DNA from: Bradyrhizobium sp. 170
Lineage (GTDB): Bacteria > Pseudomonadota > Alphaproteobacteria > Rhizobiales > Xanthobacteraceae
Direction: 5' to 3'
Length of the DNA: 64,000 nt
Assembly (NCBI RefSeq): GCF_023101085.1
Contig: NZ_CP064703.1
Span: 4,030,001 to 4,094,000, forward strand
Shown: positions 1 through 8,356 of the stretch, piece by piece
Numbering within the stretch: position 1 is the stretch's first letter
How the letters are laid out: every line of letters starts with the position of its first letter
Position numbers and translations under genes: made by a program
The notes under the pieces: generated by a model
What the model saw: only the letters and a program-made list of their open reading frames with translations
What the model was told of the DNA's origin: nothing
Database searches by the model: none

Positions 1-2
1 CC

Positions 3-644
3 GCGCAGGTCGGTCCCATCGTCGCGACACGCAGTGGGCTTCTGTCGGATTCACTGACCGGCGTCGGTGATCTCTATCCGTTGGTGACGCTCAAATGGAA
101 TCAGGGCGTCCACAATTGGATGGTCTACGGGTTCGGCGACATCCCGGTCGGAGCCTACGACTCCAGACGCCTATCCAACATAGGCATCGGGCATGGCGGC
201 ATCGACTTCGGCGCCGGCTATACCTACCTCAACCCGGCGACAGGAATCGAATTTTCCGGCGTCGGCGGCTTCACCTACAATTTCAAGAATACCGCCACGC
301 AATATCAAAATGGCATCGACTTCCATTTTGACTGGGGTGCATCGCACTTTCTGTCCAAACAACTCTTTGTCGGCATGGTCGGATATGCCTACCAGCAGGT
401 CACTGACGATATTGGCGCGGCACCGTTCCTCAACGGATTCAAATCGCGCGTTTTCGGCTTTGGCCCCCAACTCGGCTATCTCTTTCCGATTGGAGACAAG
501 CAGGGATATCTGAACTTCAAGGGTTACAGGGAATTCGCCTCAGAAAACCGACCGGAAGGCTGGAACGTCTGGTTGACCTTCGCCATCTCGAATGCCGCGC
601 CGACATCAACAGTTACGCCAACGAGGCATTCGATTACGAAGTAG
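3..644 (+). CDS. Outer-membrane MetA-pathway (phenol degradation) family protein, 5' truncated
   Basis: The reading frame is open from the first bases of the window, so the true start and any signal peptide lie upstream. The visible 213 residues show alternating aromatic and glycine-rich beta strands typical of the MetA-pathway/SphX-like outer membrane family, for example GAGYTYLNPATG, YLFPIGDKQGYLNFKGY and a C-terminal NVWLTFAIS strand. Members are thought to be outer-membrane barrels that help uptake of hydrophobic or aromatic compounds, but the substrate cannot be read here. It ends about 100 bp before the convergent transglycosylase gene. Confidence 0.7.
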   Translation, partial: AQVGPIVATRSGLLSDSLTGVGDLYPLVTLKWNQGVHNWMVYGFGDIPVGAYDSRRLSNIGIGHGGIDFGAGYTYLNPATGIEFSGVGGFTYNFKNTATQYQNGIDFHFDWGASHFLSKQLFVGMVGYAYQQVTDDIGAAPFLNGFKSRVFGFGPQLGYLFPIGDKQGYLNFKGYREFASENRPEGWNVWLTFAISNAAPTSTVTPTRHSITK

Positions 645-748
645 AGCCTCGAAGCAGGTCGATGTCCGCTAATGCGGGTATCTGCGGTCAATCAACGCAG
701 GCGGTTGGCGTCTGCGGCGACGGCCGGAAGCGTAACCTTGAGATCCCG

Positions 749-3007
749 CTATTCGACGCTGGCGCCGCGATGCAGGTCGGCTTCGATCTGGAGCTTGGTC
801 CCGCCGCCGAACCGCGTGCGATAGACCTGCAGGTTCTCCATGATCCGCTGCACGTAGTTCCGCGTCTCGGAGAACGGGATCTGTTCGACCCAATCGACCG
901 CGTCGACCTTGGGATCGCGCGGGTCGCCGTAGCGCTCGATCCATTTCTTGACGCTGCCGCGGCCGGCATTGTAGCCGGCAAAGGTCAGGATGTAGGAGCC
1001 GCGGTAGTCCTCGAGCAGCCCGCCGAGTTCGGCGGCGCCAAGCGTGGCGTTGTAGACCGAGTCGGTCTTCATCCGGTTGAGGTCGAAGCTGACGCCGGCC
1101 CGCTTGCAGACATAGCGTCCGGCGTCCGGCGTCACCTGCATCAGCCCATAGGCCTGGGCCGGTGAGACCACGGAGGGATTGAAGGCGCTCTCCTGCCGCG
1201 CGATCGAATAGACGACGCTCGGCTCGACCTCGGGGCCGATCTGCTTGAACGACGGGATGCCGGTGACGGGATAGGCGTAATGGTCGAACGGCAGGCCGCG
1301 GTTGAGCGCGGCCTTGCCGAGCAGCAGCATGCCGCGGGCGTCGCTGTGGCGCGCGGTGAGTTCGCCGAGGCCCACCAGGGCATCGGGATCGCCATTCTCG
1401 CCCATGTCGGCGAAAATCGGGATCGCAAGCTCGCGCTCGTCGAGCTCATAGAGCAGTTGCACGGCGCGGACGATCTCCAGCCGCTCGACCCCGCGACCGC
1501 GGCCGGACGGGACGCCATTCAACTGGAGCTGCGGCAGGCCGAGCTTGGCGCGCGCCAGTTGACCGTAATAGCTGGTCGATTGCTCGGCCGCCCGGCCATA
1601 GGCGGCGCGGGCTTCCTGTGCGCGGCCCGCGGCTTCCGCTGCACGGCCCTGCCAATAGCCGGCGCGCGCCAGCGCGGTCGGGTTGGCGCTGCCGACACCG
1701 ATGCGCGCGAAGTGCTGGGTGGCGACTGCCGGATCTTTGAGGAACCGCAGCGCAATCCAGCCCGCGGTGAATTCCTGCTCGGTCTTGTAGATGTCGCGCG
1801 AGGGAAGCGCCGCGTCGCGCGCAATCAGATAGGCGGTGCGGTGTTCGCCGACGTCCAGCATCTTGCGCGCCAGGAGGCGCCGCTCGATCCACCATTCGTT
1901 GAGATTGTGCAGACGGTTCGGATCTTTCGGCACCGCCAGCATGAGCTGTGCGGCCTCGTTGAACTTCTCTTCGCGGCGAAGCCACTGGATCCTGGCGAAC
2001 ATGTAGCCGGGGTCGCTGTGCAGCTCCCGCGGCACCGCATCGAGCAGCGTCTTGAGGTTCGAGGATTTCTTGTTGGCCGCAATGCGCGCCTTGGCAAGCG
2101 CGACATGGCCCGAACCAAGCCGCTTGGCGGCGCGCATGCCGCCGGCTTCCTGCTCGGTGCCGTAAAGCAGCGCGTCCATCCGCGTCTTGTGGTCGCCCGC
2201 CGTCAGGAATGCGCCGAACATATCGAGCGCCGCGCTCTCGGTGTCTTCCGACATGCCATCATGGCGCCAGGCCTCGCGGACCAGCCGTTCGGCATTGGTG
2301 CGATCGCCGCGCGCAAGCATTGCCTTCGCCAGCGCGAACTTGCCTTTGGCCGAGATCGGCGATTCGTTTCCGAACCAGGACGAGACCGCGGCGTCGTCGC
2401 GGCGGTCGTCCCACAGGGCTGCCTCGATGCGCCGGCGCAGGAAGGTTTGCGACGGCCAGCTCGGATTGGCCGAGACAAAGGCGCGATAGCGCTCCACGGA
2501 GGCGCCATTGTTGTCGCTGCGCAGGATCAACCATTCCGCGAGCTTGCGGGCGACCGGATCCGATATCGCGGCCTGGGCCTGGGTAGCGTCCCCAGACTTC
2601 TGCTTGCGCACCAGCTCGATGACGCTTTCCAGAGCGTCCTTGTCGGCCTGCGACGTCGAGGACGTCGCCGCTACGGCTGCTGGCGCCACGTGCTTGCGCG
2701 GGGGCGGCAAGGCGGCATGCTGGCGGGTCGCGGGCGCGAGAAGTGGCGGCGCAGGAGCGGGCGCAGCCGGTGCCGCCGCCACAGGGGCGGCCGCCGCCGG
2801 GGCGTGGGCGGCGGTCGTGCTGGTCTGTGCCGCGGGCTGTGCAGTGGATTTGGGAACAACGTTGCGGGCGATCGGCCGCGGCTTCGGCAGTGGAACTTTT
2901 GGCTTGGCCCAGGCATCCAGGGGGAATGCAGCCAGTCCAACGGCCAGCGCCAGGCTCGTGGCCAGTGCGGTCGATCGCAAGGCGGCGGCGCGGGCGGAAG
3001 AGATCAC
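749..3007 (-). CDS. slt: Soluble lytic murein transglycosylase (Slt family)
   Basis: A 752-residue protein that would cleave the MurNAc-GlcNAc bond of peptidoglycan in the periplasm, leaving 1,6-anhydro ends. It starts with a signal peptide (hydrophobic stretch around residues 12-33 ending in AWA), followed by a long Ala/Pro-rich linker and an alpha-helical superhelical domain. The C-terminal SLT domain has the catalytic glutamate in ARQESAFNP (about residue 606) and the downstream AYGLMQVTP and FAGYNAG motifs. Length and order match Slt70-like enzymes of alphaproteobacteria. It is divergent from dapA. Confidence 0.92.
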   Translation of the reverse strand: MISSARAAALRSTALATSLALAVGLAAFPLDAWAKPKVPLPKPRPIARNVVPKSTAQPAAQTSTTAAHAPAAAAPVAAAPAAPAPAPPLLAPATRQHAALPPPRKHVAPAAVAATSSTSQADKDALESVIELVRKQKSGDATQAQAAISDPVARKLAEWLILRSDNNGASVERYRAFVSANPSWPSQTFLRRRIEAALWDDRRDDAAVSSWFGNESPISAKGKFALAKAMLARGDRTNAERLVREAWRHDGMSEDTESAALDMFGAFLTAGDHKTRMDALLYGTEQEAGGMRAAKRLGSGHVALAKARIAANKKSSNLKTLLDAVPRELHSDPGYMFARIQWLRREEKFNEAAQLMLAVPKDPNRLHNLNEWWIERRLLARKMLDVGEHRTAYLIARDAALPSRDIYKTEQEFTAGWIALRFLKDPAVATQHFARIGVGSANPTALARAGYWQGRAAEAAGRAQEARAAYGRAAEQSTSYYGQLARAKLGLPQLQLNGVPSGRGRGVERLEIVRAVQLLYELDERELAIPIFADMGENGDPDALVGLGELTARHSDARGMLLLGKAALNRGLPFDHYAYPVTGIPSFKQIGPEVEPSVVYSIARQESAFNPSVVSPAQAYGLMQVTPDAGRYVCKRAGVSFDLNRMKTDSVYNATLGAAELGGLLEDYRGSYILTFAGYNAGRGSVKKWIERYGDPRDPKVDAVDWVEQIPFSETRNYVQRIMENLQVYRTRFGGGTKLQIEADLHRGASVE

Positions 3008-3295
3008 GGCGTTCCTCTACGGCGGCGAATCATTCAATCGCTCCAGCCTTAGGTCTATTTGATTGAATATGTGGACAAAATGCTAAAAACGTCGCGGCCG
3101 AACCTGTTTGCGCCATCACCGCGGCAAAATCGCGGCTGTCGCCGCTTCGCGGGGGGCGGCCCGGCCAGCCTGAGAAAGAGCGTTGAAACAAAGCGCTAGC
3201 GCCATACGGCACGCCCCTTTCGCCTGATCGCCAGACCCGATATGAATCGAAATCCAGTTTCGGTCGTGCCGTTTCTTAAGTGTTGGAGGAAGTCC

Positions 3296-4186
3296 ATGGC
3301 AGCCAAGACAAAGTTCCGGGGGTCGTTCACCGCCTTGGTCACGCCATTCAAGAACGGCTCGGTCGACGAGGCCGCCTTCCGCGGCCTGGTGAGCTGGCAG
3401 ATCACCGAGGGCACCCACGGCCTGGTGCCCGTCGGCACGACCGGCGAAAGCCCCACCTTGAGCCATGACGAGCACAAGCGCGTCGTCGAATGGTGCATCG
3501 ACGAGGCCAATGGGCGGGCGCCGGTCATCGCAGGTGCGGGCTCCAATTCGACCAAGGAGGCCGTCGAGCTCGCCGAGCACGCGGAGAAGGCAGGCGCGGA
3601 TGCCGTGCTGGTGGTGACGCCCTATTACAACAAGCCGACCCAGGAAGGCATGTACCAGCACTTCAAGGCGATCAACGATGCGATCGGGATTCCGATCATC
3701 ATCTACAACATCCCCGGCCGTTCGGTGATCGACATGTCGGTCGAGACCATGACGCGGCTGTTCGAACTGAAGAATATCGCCGGCGTGAAGGATGCCACCG
3801 CCAGCATGGTGCGGGTGTCGCAGCAGCGCGCGGCGATGGGCGAGGACTTCAACCAATTGTCGGGCGAGGACGCCACCATCCTCGGCTACATGGCGCATGG
3901 CGGCCATGGCTGCATCTCGGTTACGTCCAACGTCGCGCCGCGGCTGTGCTCGGAATTCCACGCGGCATGGCAGAAGGGCGATCACGCCACCGCGCTCAAG
4001 CTGCATGACAAGCTGATGCCGCTGCACAACAACCTCTTCATCGAAAGCAATCCGGCGCCGGTGAAATACGCGCTCTCGCTGCTCGGCAAGATCGACGAGA
4101 AGCTGCGGCTGCCGATGGTGCCGGTGTCCGAGCCGACGCGGGTCGCCGTGCGCAGCGCCATGGTGCATGCCGGCCTGATCAACTAG
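3296..4186 (+). CDS. dapA: 4-hydroxy-tetrahydrodipicolinate synthase
   Basis: A 296-residue class I aldolase-type enzyme of lysine and diaminopimelate synthesis, condensing pyruvate with aspartate semialdehyde. Seen: the [10 protein letters not shown] pyruvate-binding motif, the catalytic tyrosine in IIYNIPGRS and the Schiff-base lysine in GVKDATASM. The start is placed at 3296 because a strong GGAGGA ribosome site sits 6-7 bases upstream; an in-frame ATG at 3242 would add 18 unsupported residues. mscL follows 44 bp downstream in the same direction. Confidence 0.96.
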   Translation: MAAKTKFRGSFTALVTPFKNGSVDEAAFRGLVSWQITEGTHGLVPVGTTGESPTLSHDEHKRVVEWCIDEANGRAPVIAGAGSNSTKEAVELAEHAEKAGADAVLVVTPYYNKPTQEGMYQHFKAINDAIGIPIIIYNIPGRSVIDMSVETMTRLFELKNIAGVKDATASMVRVSQQRAAMGEDFNQLSGEDATILGYMAHGGHGCISVTSNVAPRLCSEFHAAWQKGDHATALKLHDKLMPLHNNLFIESNPAPVKYALSLLGKIDEKLRLPMVPVSEPTRVAVRSAMVHAGLIN

Positions 4187-4230
4187 GCCAACGGCTGACC
4201 TCGCGCGGTGAACGAAGAGGGGAGGCCAAC

Positions 4231-4641
4231 ATGCTGAAGGAATTCCGCGAATTCGCGATGAAGGGTAACGTCGTCGACCTCGCCGTCGGCGTCATCATCG
4301 GTGCGGCCTTCGGCGCCATCGTGACCTCGCTGGTCGGCGATGTGATCATGCCGATCATCGGCGCGATTACCGGCGGTCTCGATTTCTCGAACTATTTCAC
4401 GCCGCTGGCGAAGTCGGTGACTGCCAACAATCTTGCCGATGCTAAGAAGCAGGGCGCGGTATTGGCTTGGGGCAGTTTCCTCACGCTGACGCTGAACTTC
4501 CTCATCATCGCGTTCGTGCTGTTCGTGGTCATTCGCGCCATGAACAAGCTCAAACGCAAGGATGAAGCTATGCCCGCACCGAAGCTGACCAGGCAGGAAG
4601 AATTGCTGACCGAGATCCGCGATCTCCTCAAGAAGGGCTAA
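4231..4641 (+). CDS. mscL: Large-conductance mechanosensitive channel MscL
   Basis: 136 residues, the usual MscL length. The N-terminal amphipathic helix and first membrane segment carry the family signature ([18 protein letters not shown]), a second membrane segment lies near residues 85-108, and the C-terminal charged helix ends in EIRDLLKKG. It forms a homopentameric inner-membrane channel that opens under hypo-osmotic tension. A GAGGGGAGG ribosome site precedes the ATG. smpB starts one base after its stop, so the two are probably co-transcribed, perhaps with dapA. Confidence 0.96.
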   Translation: MLKEFREFAMKGNVVDLAVGVIIGAAFGAIVTSLVGDVIMPIIGAITGGLDFSNYFTPLAKSVTANNLADAKKQGAVLAWGSFLTLTLNFLIIAFVLFVVIRAMNKLKRKDEAMPAPKLTRQEELLTEIRDLLKKG

Positions 4642-4642
4642 C

Positions 4643-5116
4643 GTGGCCGAGAAGAACGAGCGCCCGATCAAGGTTGTCGCCGAAAACCGCAAGGCCCGGT
4701 TCAACTACGCGATCGAGGACACAATCGAGGCCGGCATCGCGCTGACCGGCACCGAAGTGAAGTCGATCCGTAACGGCAAGACAACGATTGCCGAATCCTA
4801 TGCGGATTCCAAGGACGGCGAGATCTGGCTGATCAACGCCAATATTCCGGAATATCTGCAGGCCAACCGCTTCAACCATGAGCCGAAACGGCCACGCAAG
4901 CTGCTGCTGCACCGAAAGCAGATCAACAAGCTGATGGGCGCGGTCGATCGCGAAGGCATGACGCTGATTCCGCTAAAGCTCTATTTCAACGAGCGCGGCC
5001 GCGCCAAGCTCTTGCTGGCGATCGCCAAGGGCAAGAAGCTGCACGACAAGCGCGAGACCGAAAAGAAGCGCGATTGGGGCCGGGAAAAAGGCCGCCTGAT
5101 GCGGGCGCGGGGATGA
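4643..5116 (+). CDS. smpB: SsrA-binding protein SmpB
   Basis: 157 residues starting at GTG. SmpB binds tmRNA and is required for trans-translation, the rescue of stalled ribosomes. Visible hallmarks are [29 protein letters not shown] and the basic C-terminal tail ([16 protein letters not shown]) that enters the mRNA channel. It lies one base after mscL. The tmRNA gene itself was not found in the window. Confidence 0.96.
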   Translation: MAEKNERPIKVVAENRKARFNYAIEDTIEAGIALTGTEVKSIRNGKTTIAESYADSKDGEIWLINANIPEYLQANRFNHEPKRPRKLLLHRKQINKLMGAVDREGMTLIPLKLYFNERGRAKLLLAIAKGKKLHDKRETEKKRDWGREKGRLMRARG

Positions 5117-5137
5117 ACGGCTTACCCCCATGTCTAT

Positions 5138-5195
5138 CCGTCATTGCGAGCCAACTGGGCGCGCATTCGCGCGACCCGTTGGCTCGCAATGACGG
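5138..5195. repeat. Intergenic palindrome, CGTCATTGCGAGC family
   Basis: Eighteen-base perfect arms (5138-5155 and 5178-5195) read CCGTCATTGCGAGCCAAC and its complement, around a smaller nested hairpin of GC and CG runs. The outer sequence is shared with the elements at 45104-45182 and 57517-57594 and with a truncated copy at 34436. It lies between smpB and the peroxiredoxin gene and could act as a terminator or a transcript-end stabiliser. Confidence 0.75.
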
Positions 5196-5214
5196 CTGAT
5201 GGAGAATGGTGTCG

Positions 5215-5790
5215 ATGAACCAGAAAAACCTGCTTGAAGTCGACTGGAGCAAGATCCCGGCGCCGGAGGACGACGGCGCGACAGCGCATCTGGCCGGCAT
5301 GATGATCCCGCCGGTCACGCTGCTCGCCACCGACGACAGTTCGGTGACGCTGTCAGCGCTTGCCGGCCGCACGGTGGTATTCGCCTATCCCCGCACCGGG
5401 GAGCCCGGCAAGATCAGCCTGGTCGACGACTGGGACATGATTCCCGGCGCACGCGGCTGCACGCCGCAAACCTGCTCGTTCCGCGACCTGTTTGCGGAGC
5501 TGAAGGCCGCCGGCGCAAACCACGTGTTCGGCCTCTCGACGCAGGACAACGTCTACCAGACCGAGATGGCGTCGCGGCTGCATCTGCCGTTCCCGGTGCT
5601 GTCGGACGAAAAGCTGGCGCTGATCCGTGCCCTGAAGCTGCCGACCATGGCGGTGGCCGGATTGACGCTGATCAAGCGGCTGGCGCTGATCATCGATGGC
5701 GGCCGTATCGCTCACGTGTTCTATCCGGTGTTTCCGCCGGACCGGAACGCTGGCGATGTGCTGGCGTGGCTGAGAGAGAATCCGGCTTGA
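5215..5790 (+). CDS. Peroxiredoxin, BCP/PrxQ-like (AhpC/TSA family)
   Basis: A 191-residue thiol peroxidase expected to reduce peroxides in the cytoplasm. The active-site stretch GCTPQTCSFRDLF has the CX4C pair (about Cys82 and Cys87 from this start) typical of BCP/PrxQ-type enzymes, and the thioredoxin fold continues with FPVLSDEKLALIRAL. Start 5215 is preferred to the ATG at 5206 because GGAG at 5201-5204 is ten bases away; from 5206 the spacing would be one base. The region between the strands is longer and less regular than in E. coli BCP. Confidence 0.85.
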   Translation: MNQKNLLEVDWSKIPAPEDDGATAHLAGMMIPPVTLLATDDSSVTLSALAGRTVVFAYPRTGEPGKISLVDDWDMIPGARGCTPQTCSFRDLFAELKAAGANHVFGLSTQDNVYQTEMASRLHLPFPVLSDEKLALIRALKLPTMAVAGLTLIKRLALIIDGGRIAHVFYPVFPPDRNAGDVLAWLRENPA

Positions 5791-5793
5791 ATT

Positions 5794-5879
5794 GTAGGGT
5801 GGGCAAAGCGCAGCGTGCCCACCATCTCTCCGACATCGTTGGCGTCAATGGTGGGCACGCTGCGCTTTGCCCACCCTAC
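5794..5879. repeat. Intergenic palindrome, GGGTGGGCAAAGCGCAGCG family, copy 1
   Basis: Two 32-base arms (5794-5825 and 5848-5879) that are perfect inverted copies around a 22-base unrelated loop. The arm begins GTAGGGTGGGCAAAGCGC. Related copies are at about 15150-15234, 18467-18553 and 19578-19664. It fills the gap between the convergent peroxiredoxin and uracil-DNA glycosylase genes, and its right arm supplies the glycosylase stop codon. Confidence 0.85.
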
Positions 5880-6538
5880 GAAACCTGCGAATCCAGATCC
5901 TTGCGCACCCTCGCAAACACGTTGCGAAACATCTCCGGCGTCAGCACTCGCGTATTCGTATTGTAGCGCGAGCAGTGATAGCTGTCGTAAAGCCTGACGG
6001 CGCCCGCGCCATGCACGGCACCGTGCGCAAAGGGAGCAGCGCCATTGCGCAGGCCGAGCGCCTTCAATGTCGATTCATGGGCGATCCGCCCGAGCGCCAC
6101 GATCGCGCGAAGCTTCGGCATGGTCGCGATGGTCGCGACCAGGAATTGCCGGCAGGTATGGATCTCGGCAGGCAACGGCTTGTTCTGCGGCGGCACGCAG
6201 CGCACCGCGTTGCTGATCCGGCAATCGACCAGCTTCAGCCCGTCGTCGGGACGTGCCTGATAGATGCCTTTCGCAAAGCCGTATTCGAGCAAGGTCGCAT
6301 ACAGCAAGTCGCCGGCGTAGTCGCCGGTGAACGGGCGTCCGGTGCGGTTGGCGCCCTGCAGGCCCGGCGCCAGCCCGACAATCAACAGTTGCGCATTGGC
6401 GTTGCCGAACGAAGCAACCGGTGAGTTGTGCCAATCCGGCTCTTTCGCACGCGCCTGCGCGCGAAATTCGGCGAGCCTCGGGCAAAGCTGGCAATTGCGG
6501 TCGGGTTCGGCAGCAGCAGGGGCGGGGAGACTAGCCAT
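5876..6538 (-). CDS. Uracil-DNA glycosylase, family 5 (UDGb-like)
   Basis: 220 residues of the uracil-DNA glycosylase superfamily, removing deaminated bases from DNA. The motif GLAPGLQGANRTGRPFTGD near residue 56 and YHCSRYNTNTRVLT near residue 190 match family 5 (UDGb) rather than family 4, since the first motif has no acidic or Asn catalytic residue right after GLAP. Cysteines near the N-terminus (CQLC) and at DCRISNAVRC and HTCRQF could bind an Fe-S cluster. The TAG stop lies inside the inverted repeat arm at 5848-5879. Confidence 0.85.
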   Translation of the reverse strand: MASLPAPAAAEPDRNCQLCPRLAEFRAQARAKEPDWHNSPVASFGNANAQLLIVGLAPGLQGANRTGRPFTGDYAGDLLYATLLEYGFAKGIYQARPDDGLKLVDCRISNAVRCVPPQNKPLPAEIHTCRQFLVATIATMPKLRAIVALGRIAHESTLKALGLRNGAAPFAHGAVHGAGAVRLYDSYHCSRYNTNTRVLTPEMFRNVFARVRKDLDSQVS

Positions 6539-6627
6539 GTTTCCAAAGCGTTTTCGAGCGAAAGCCAGCCACGGACCTAGATCCGGGATCGATGCCGGGC
6601 CGCGTCAAGAAAGCGCGTCAAACAAAA

Positions 6628-6660
6628 AGCCCCGGTTCTGTTTCAATCAGAACCGAGGCT
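6628..6660 (-). terminator. Rho-independent terminator of the NYN gene
   Basis: On the minus strand an AGCCTCGGTTCTG stem pairs with CAGAACCGGGGCT around a 7-base loop, followed by TTTTTGTTT. It lies 23 bp after the NYN gene stop. Confidence 0.85.
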
Positions 6661-6682
6661 CTAGCAGCGTACTGGCTCATTC

Positions 6683-7315
6683 TCAATCGTCGAATTCGTC
6701 GTCGCCGGCGGTCCGCGGCGCCATCGTGGTCGCGCGCTGCAGGAATTGCGGAGCGTGATGACGCGGTTCGCGCGGGGCAGGGCGCTCGGAAGGATCGCGG
6801 CCGAGTTTGGATTGCAGCTCGACGAGGTCGGTGAAGACGTCGGCCTGGCGGCGCAGTTCGTCGGCGATCATCGGCGGCTGGCTCGAAATAGTCGAAACAA
6901 CCGTGACGCGAACACCGCGACGCTGCACTGCTTCGACCAGCGAGCGGAAATCGCCGTCGCCCGAGAACAGCACGATCTGGTCGACATGCTCGGCGAGTTC
7001 CATGGCATCGACGGCGAGTTCGATGTCCATGTTGCCCTTCACCTTGCGGCGGCCAGAGGCGTCGATGAACTCCTTGGTCGCCTTGGTGACGACGGTGTAG
7101 CCGTTGTAGTCGAGCCAATCGATCAGCGGACGGATCGAGGAGTATTCCTGATCCTCGATGATCGCCGTGTAGTAGAACGCACGCACCAGCGTCCCTCGGC
7201 TCTGAAATTCCTTGAGAAGGCGTTTGTAATCGATGTCGAAGCCGAGCGTCTTGGCCGTTGCGTAGAGGTTGGCGCCGTCGATGAAGAGCGCAATCTTGTT
7301 GGAAGCGGGTGACAT
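6683..7315 (-). CDS. NYN (PIN-like) domain protein, LabA/DUF88 family
   Basis: 210 residues. The N-terminal two thirds form an NYN domain, a PIN-like ribonuclease fold: IALFIDGANLY carries the first conserved Asp and Asn, KGNMDIELAVDAM the middle acidic residues, and LFSGDGDF the last Asp cluster. All the acidic residues expected for metal binding are present, so RNase activity is plausible but not shown. The last 50 residues are low-complexity, Arg/Pro-rich and acidic at the end. The ATG at 7315 is used; a TTG lies one codon upstream. Confidence 0.88.
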   Translation of the reverse strand: MSPASNKIALFIDGANLYATAKTLGFDIDYKRLLKEFQSRGTLVRAFYYTAIIEDQEYSSIRPLIDWLDYNGYTVVTKATKEFIDASGRRKVKGNMDIELAVDAMELAEHVDQIVLFSGDGDFRSLVEAVQRRGVRVTVVSTISSQPPMIADELRRQADVFTDLVELQSKLGRDPSERPAPREPRHHAPQFLQRATTMAPRTAGDDEFDD

Positions 7316-7669
7316 CAAATGGTTCTCACGTTGTTGTTAGCTTTTCTAGCGCAGCGGCCATCGACCGCGCGCACTTTCCAGTTCTGTTGCCTAAAGTTCG
7401 GTGAATCGTGCCCCACGACAGTCACCACTGCAATTATGGTGAGGCGAGGGCGAAAAACCTATACTTTTGACAGTGCAATGAAGAGATTTACTTGTCCTGT
7501 ACGGCAACCCTGCCGCGTCTGGACGCTCCGGCCATTCTGGCCCCGAAGCTGGGGTATCAGAGCCCATTAGGAAGGCAAATCACAAATTTAGTCTTGCGAA
7601 ATGGCCTCCGCCGCTATAACTAGCCCCGAATACCGACATATTTGGCCCCAAATAACGGAGCGACAGTCT
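7316..7669. other. 354-bp divergent intergenic region, NYN gene / rpoZ
   Basis: No convincing ORF. It must hold both divergent promoters. On the plus strand TTGACA (7467-7472) followed after 16 bases by TACTTG is a possible promoter. Between about 7517 and 7557 there are three short consecutive hairpins: GCGTCTGGACGC, GGCC-ATTCT-GGCC and CCCC-GAAGCT-GGGG. These could be part of an rpoZ leader or a small RNA, but nothing recognisable (tmRNA, 6S) was found. Confidence 0.4.
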
Positions 7670-8062
7670 ATGGCGCGCGTCACCGTGGAAGATTGCATTG
7701 ATAAGGTCGACAACCGGTTTGACCTGGTGTTGCTGGCGGCACATCGCGCCCGTATGATCTCATCCGGGTCACAACTCACAGTTGATCGCGACAACGACAA
7801 GAATCCGGTCGTTTCGCTCCGGGAAATCGCCGATTCCACTATTTCCCCGGAAGACCTGCGCGAGGAACTGGTTCATTCCCTGCAGAAATTCGTCGAGGTC
7901 GACGAGCCAGAGCCCGATACCGTGCCTTTGATCGGCTCGGCCGGTGCCAGCGTCGATGCTGATGACACCGAGGTCGCGGTCGAGCGCATGACCGAGGAAG
8001 AGCTCCTTAAGGGTCTGGAAGGCCTGGCGCCGCCGGAAGAGCAGCCCGAAGAGGACGAGTAA
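7670..8062 (+). CDS. rpoZ: DNA-directed RNA polymerase omega subunit
   Basis: 130 residues; the start [13 protein letters not shown] is the standard omega N-terminus, followed by [17 protein letters not shown] and the conserved [10 protein letters not shown]. The C-terminal acidic tail ([10 protein letters not shown]) is typical of alphaproteobacterial omega. Omega helps beta-prime fold and, in proteobacteria, contributes to the ppGpp site on RNA polymerase. Its position directly upstream of the (p)ppGpp enzyme gene is conserved in rhizobiales. A terminator follows. Confidence 0.95.
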   Translation: MARVTVEDCIDKVDNRFDLVLLAAHRARMISSGSQLTVDRDNDKNPVVSLREIADSTISPEDLREELVHSLQKFVEVDEPEPDTVPLIGSAGASVDADDTEVAVERMTEEELLKGLEGLAPPEEQPEEDE

Positions 8063-8102
8063 TCCGGAACATCCCGGGCCGTCCCAAACTCCCCGATCTG
8101 CC

Positions 8103-8136
8103 AAAGGCCCGGACATCAGTCCGGGCCTTTGCTTTT
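8103..8136 (+). terminator. Rho-independent terminator of rpoZ
   Basis: AAAGGCCCGGA and TCCGGGCCTTT form an eleven-base-pair stem around CATCAG, followed by GCTTTTGTTG. It sits 40 bp after the rpoZ stop, so rsh is probably transcribed from its own promoter. Confidence 0.88.
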
Positions 8137-8356
8137 GTTGACATTTTTGCGGTTACAATGCGTCCTTGGCGGGCGCGGCCGAAATCGGCTGACTTAGCCT
8201 GTCCGGCGGGTCACCGGGGTGGGCGTTGGATGGCCGCTGGCCCAAGCGAAATTGAACCGTTTCGCGGCCGAGCGGCGTGCATCACCGTTCGAAAACGCAT
8301 TAGATACGTAAACGGTGGGACCCGTCCGGGTCTGGTGGAAGGAAGGCAGTGATTGA

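Noticed and set aside
1280..3052. A 590-residue plus-strand ORF opposite the lytic transglycosylase
   Set aside because: Arg/Gly/Ala-rich shadow of a GC-rich gene; the minus strand has a full Slt domain and signal peptide.
7319..7570. An 83-residue ORF before rpoZ
   Set aside because: Unusual composition, no ribosome site, and it lies across the divergent promoter region.
8138..8159. TTGACA followed by TACAAT as a promoter for rsh
   Set aside because: The spacing is only ten bases, far from the needed 16-18.
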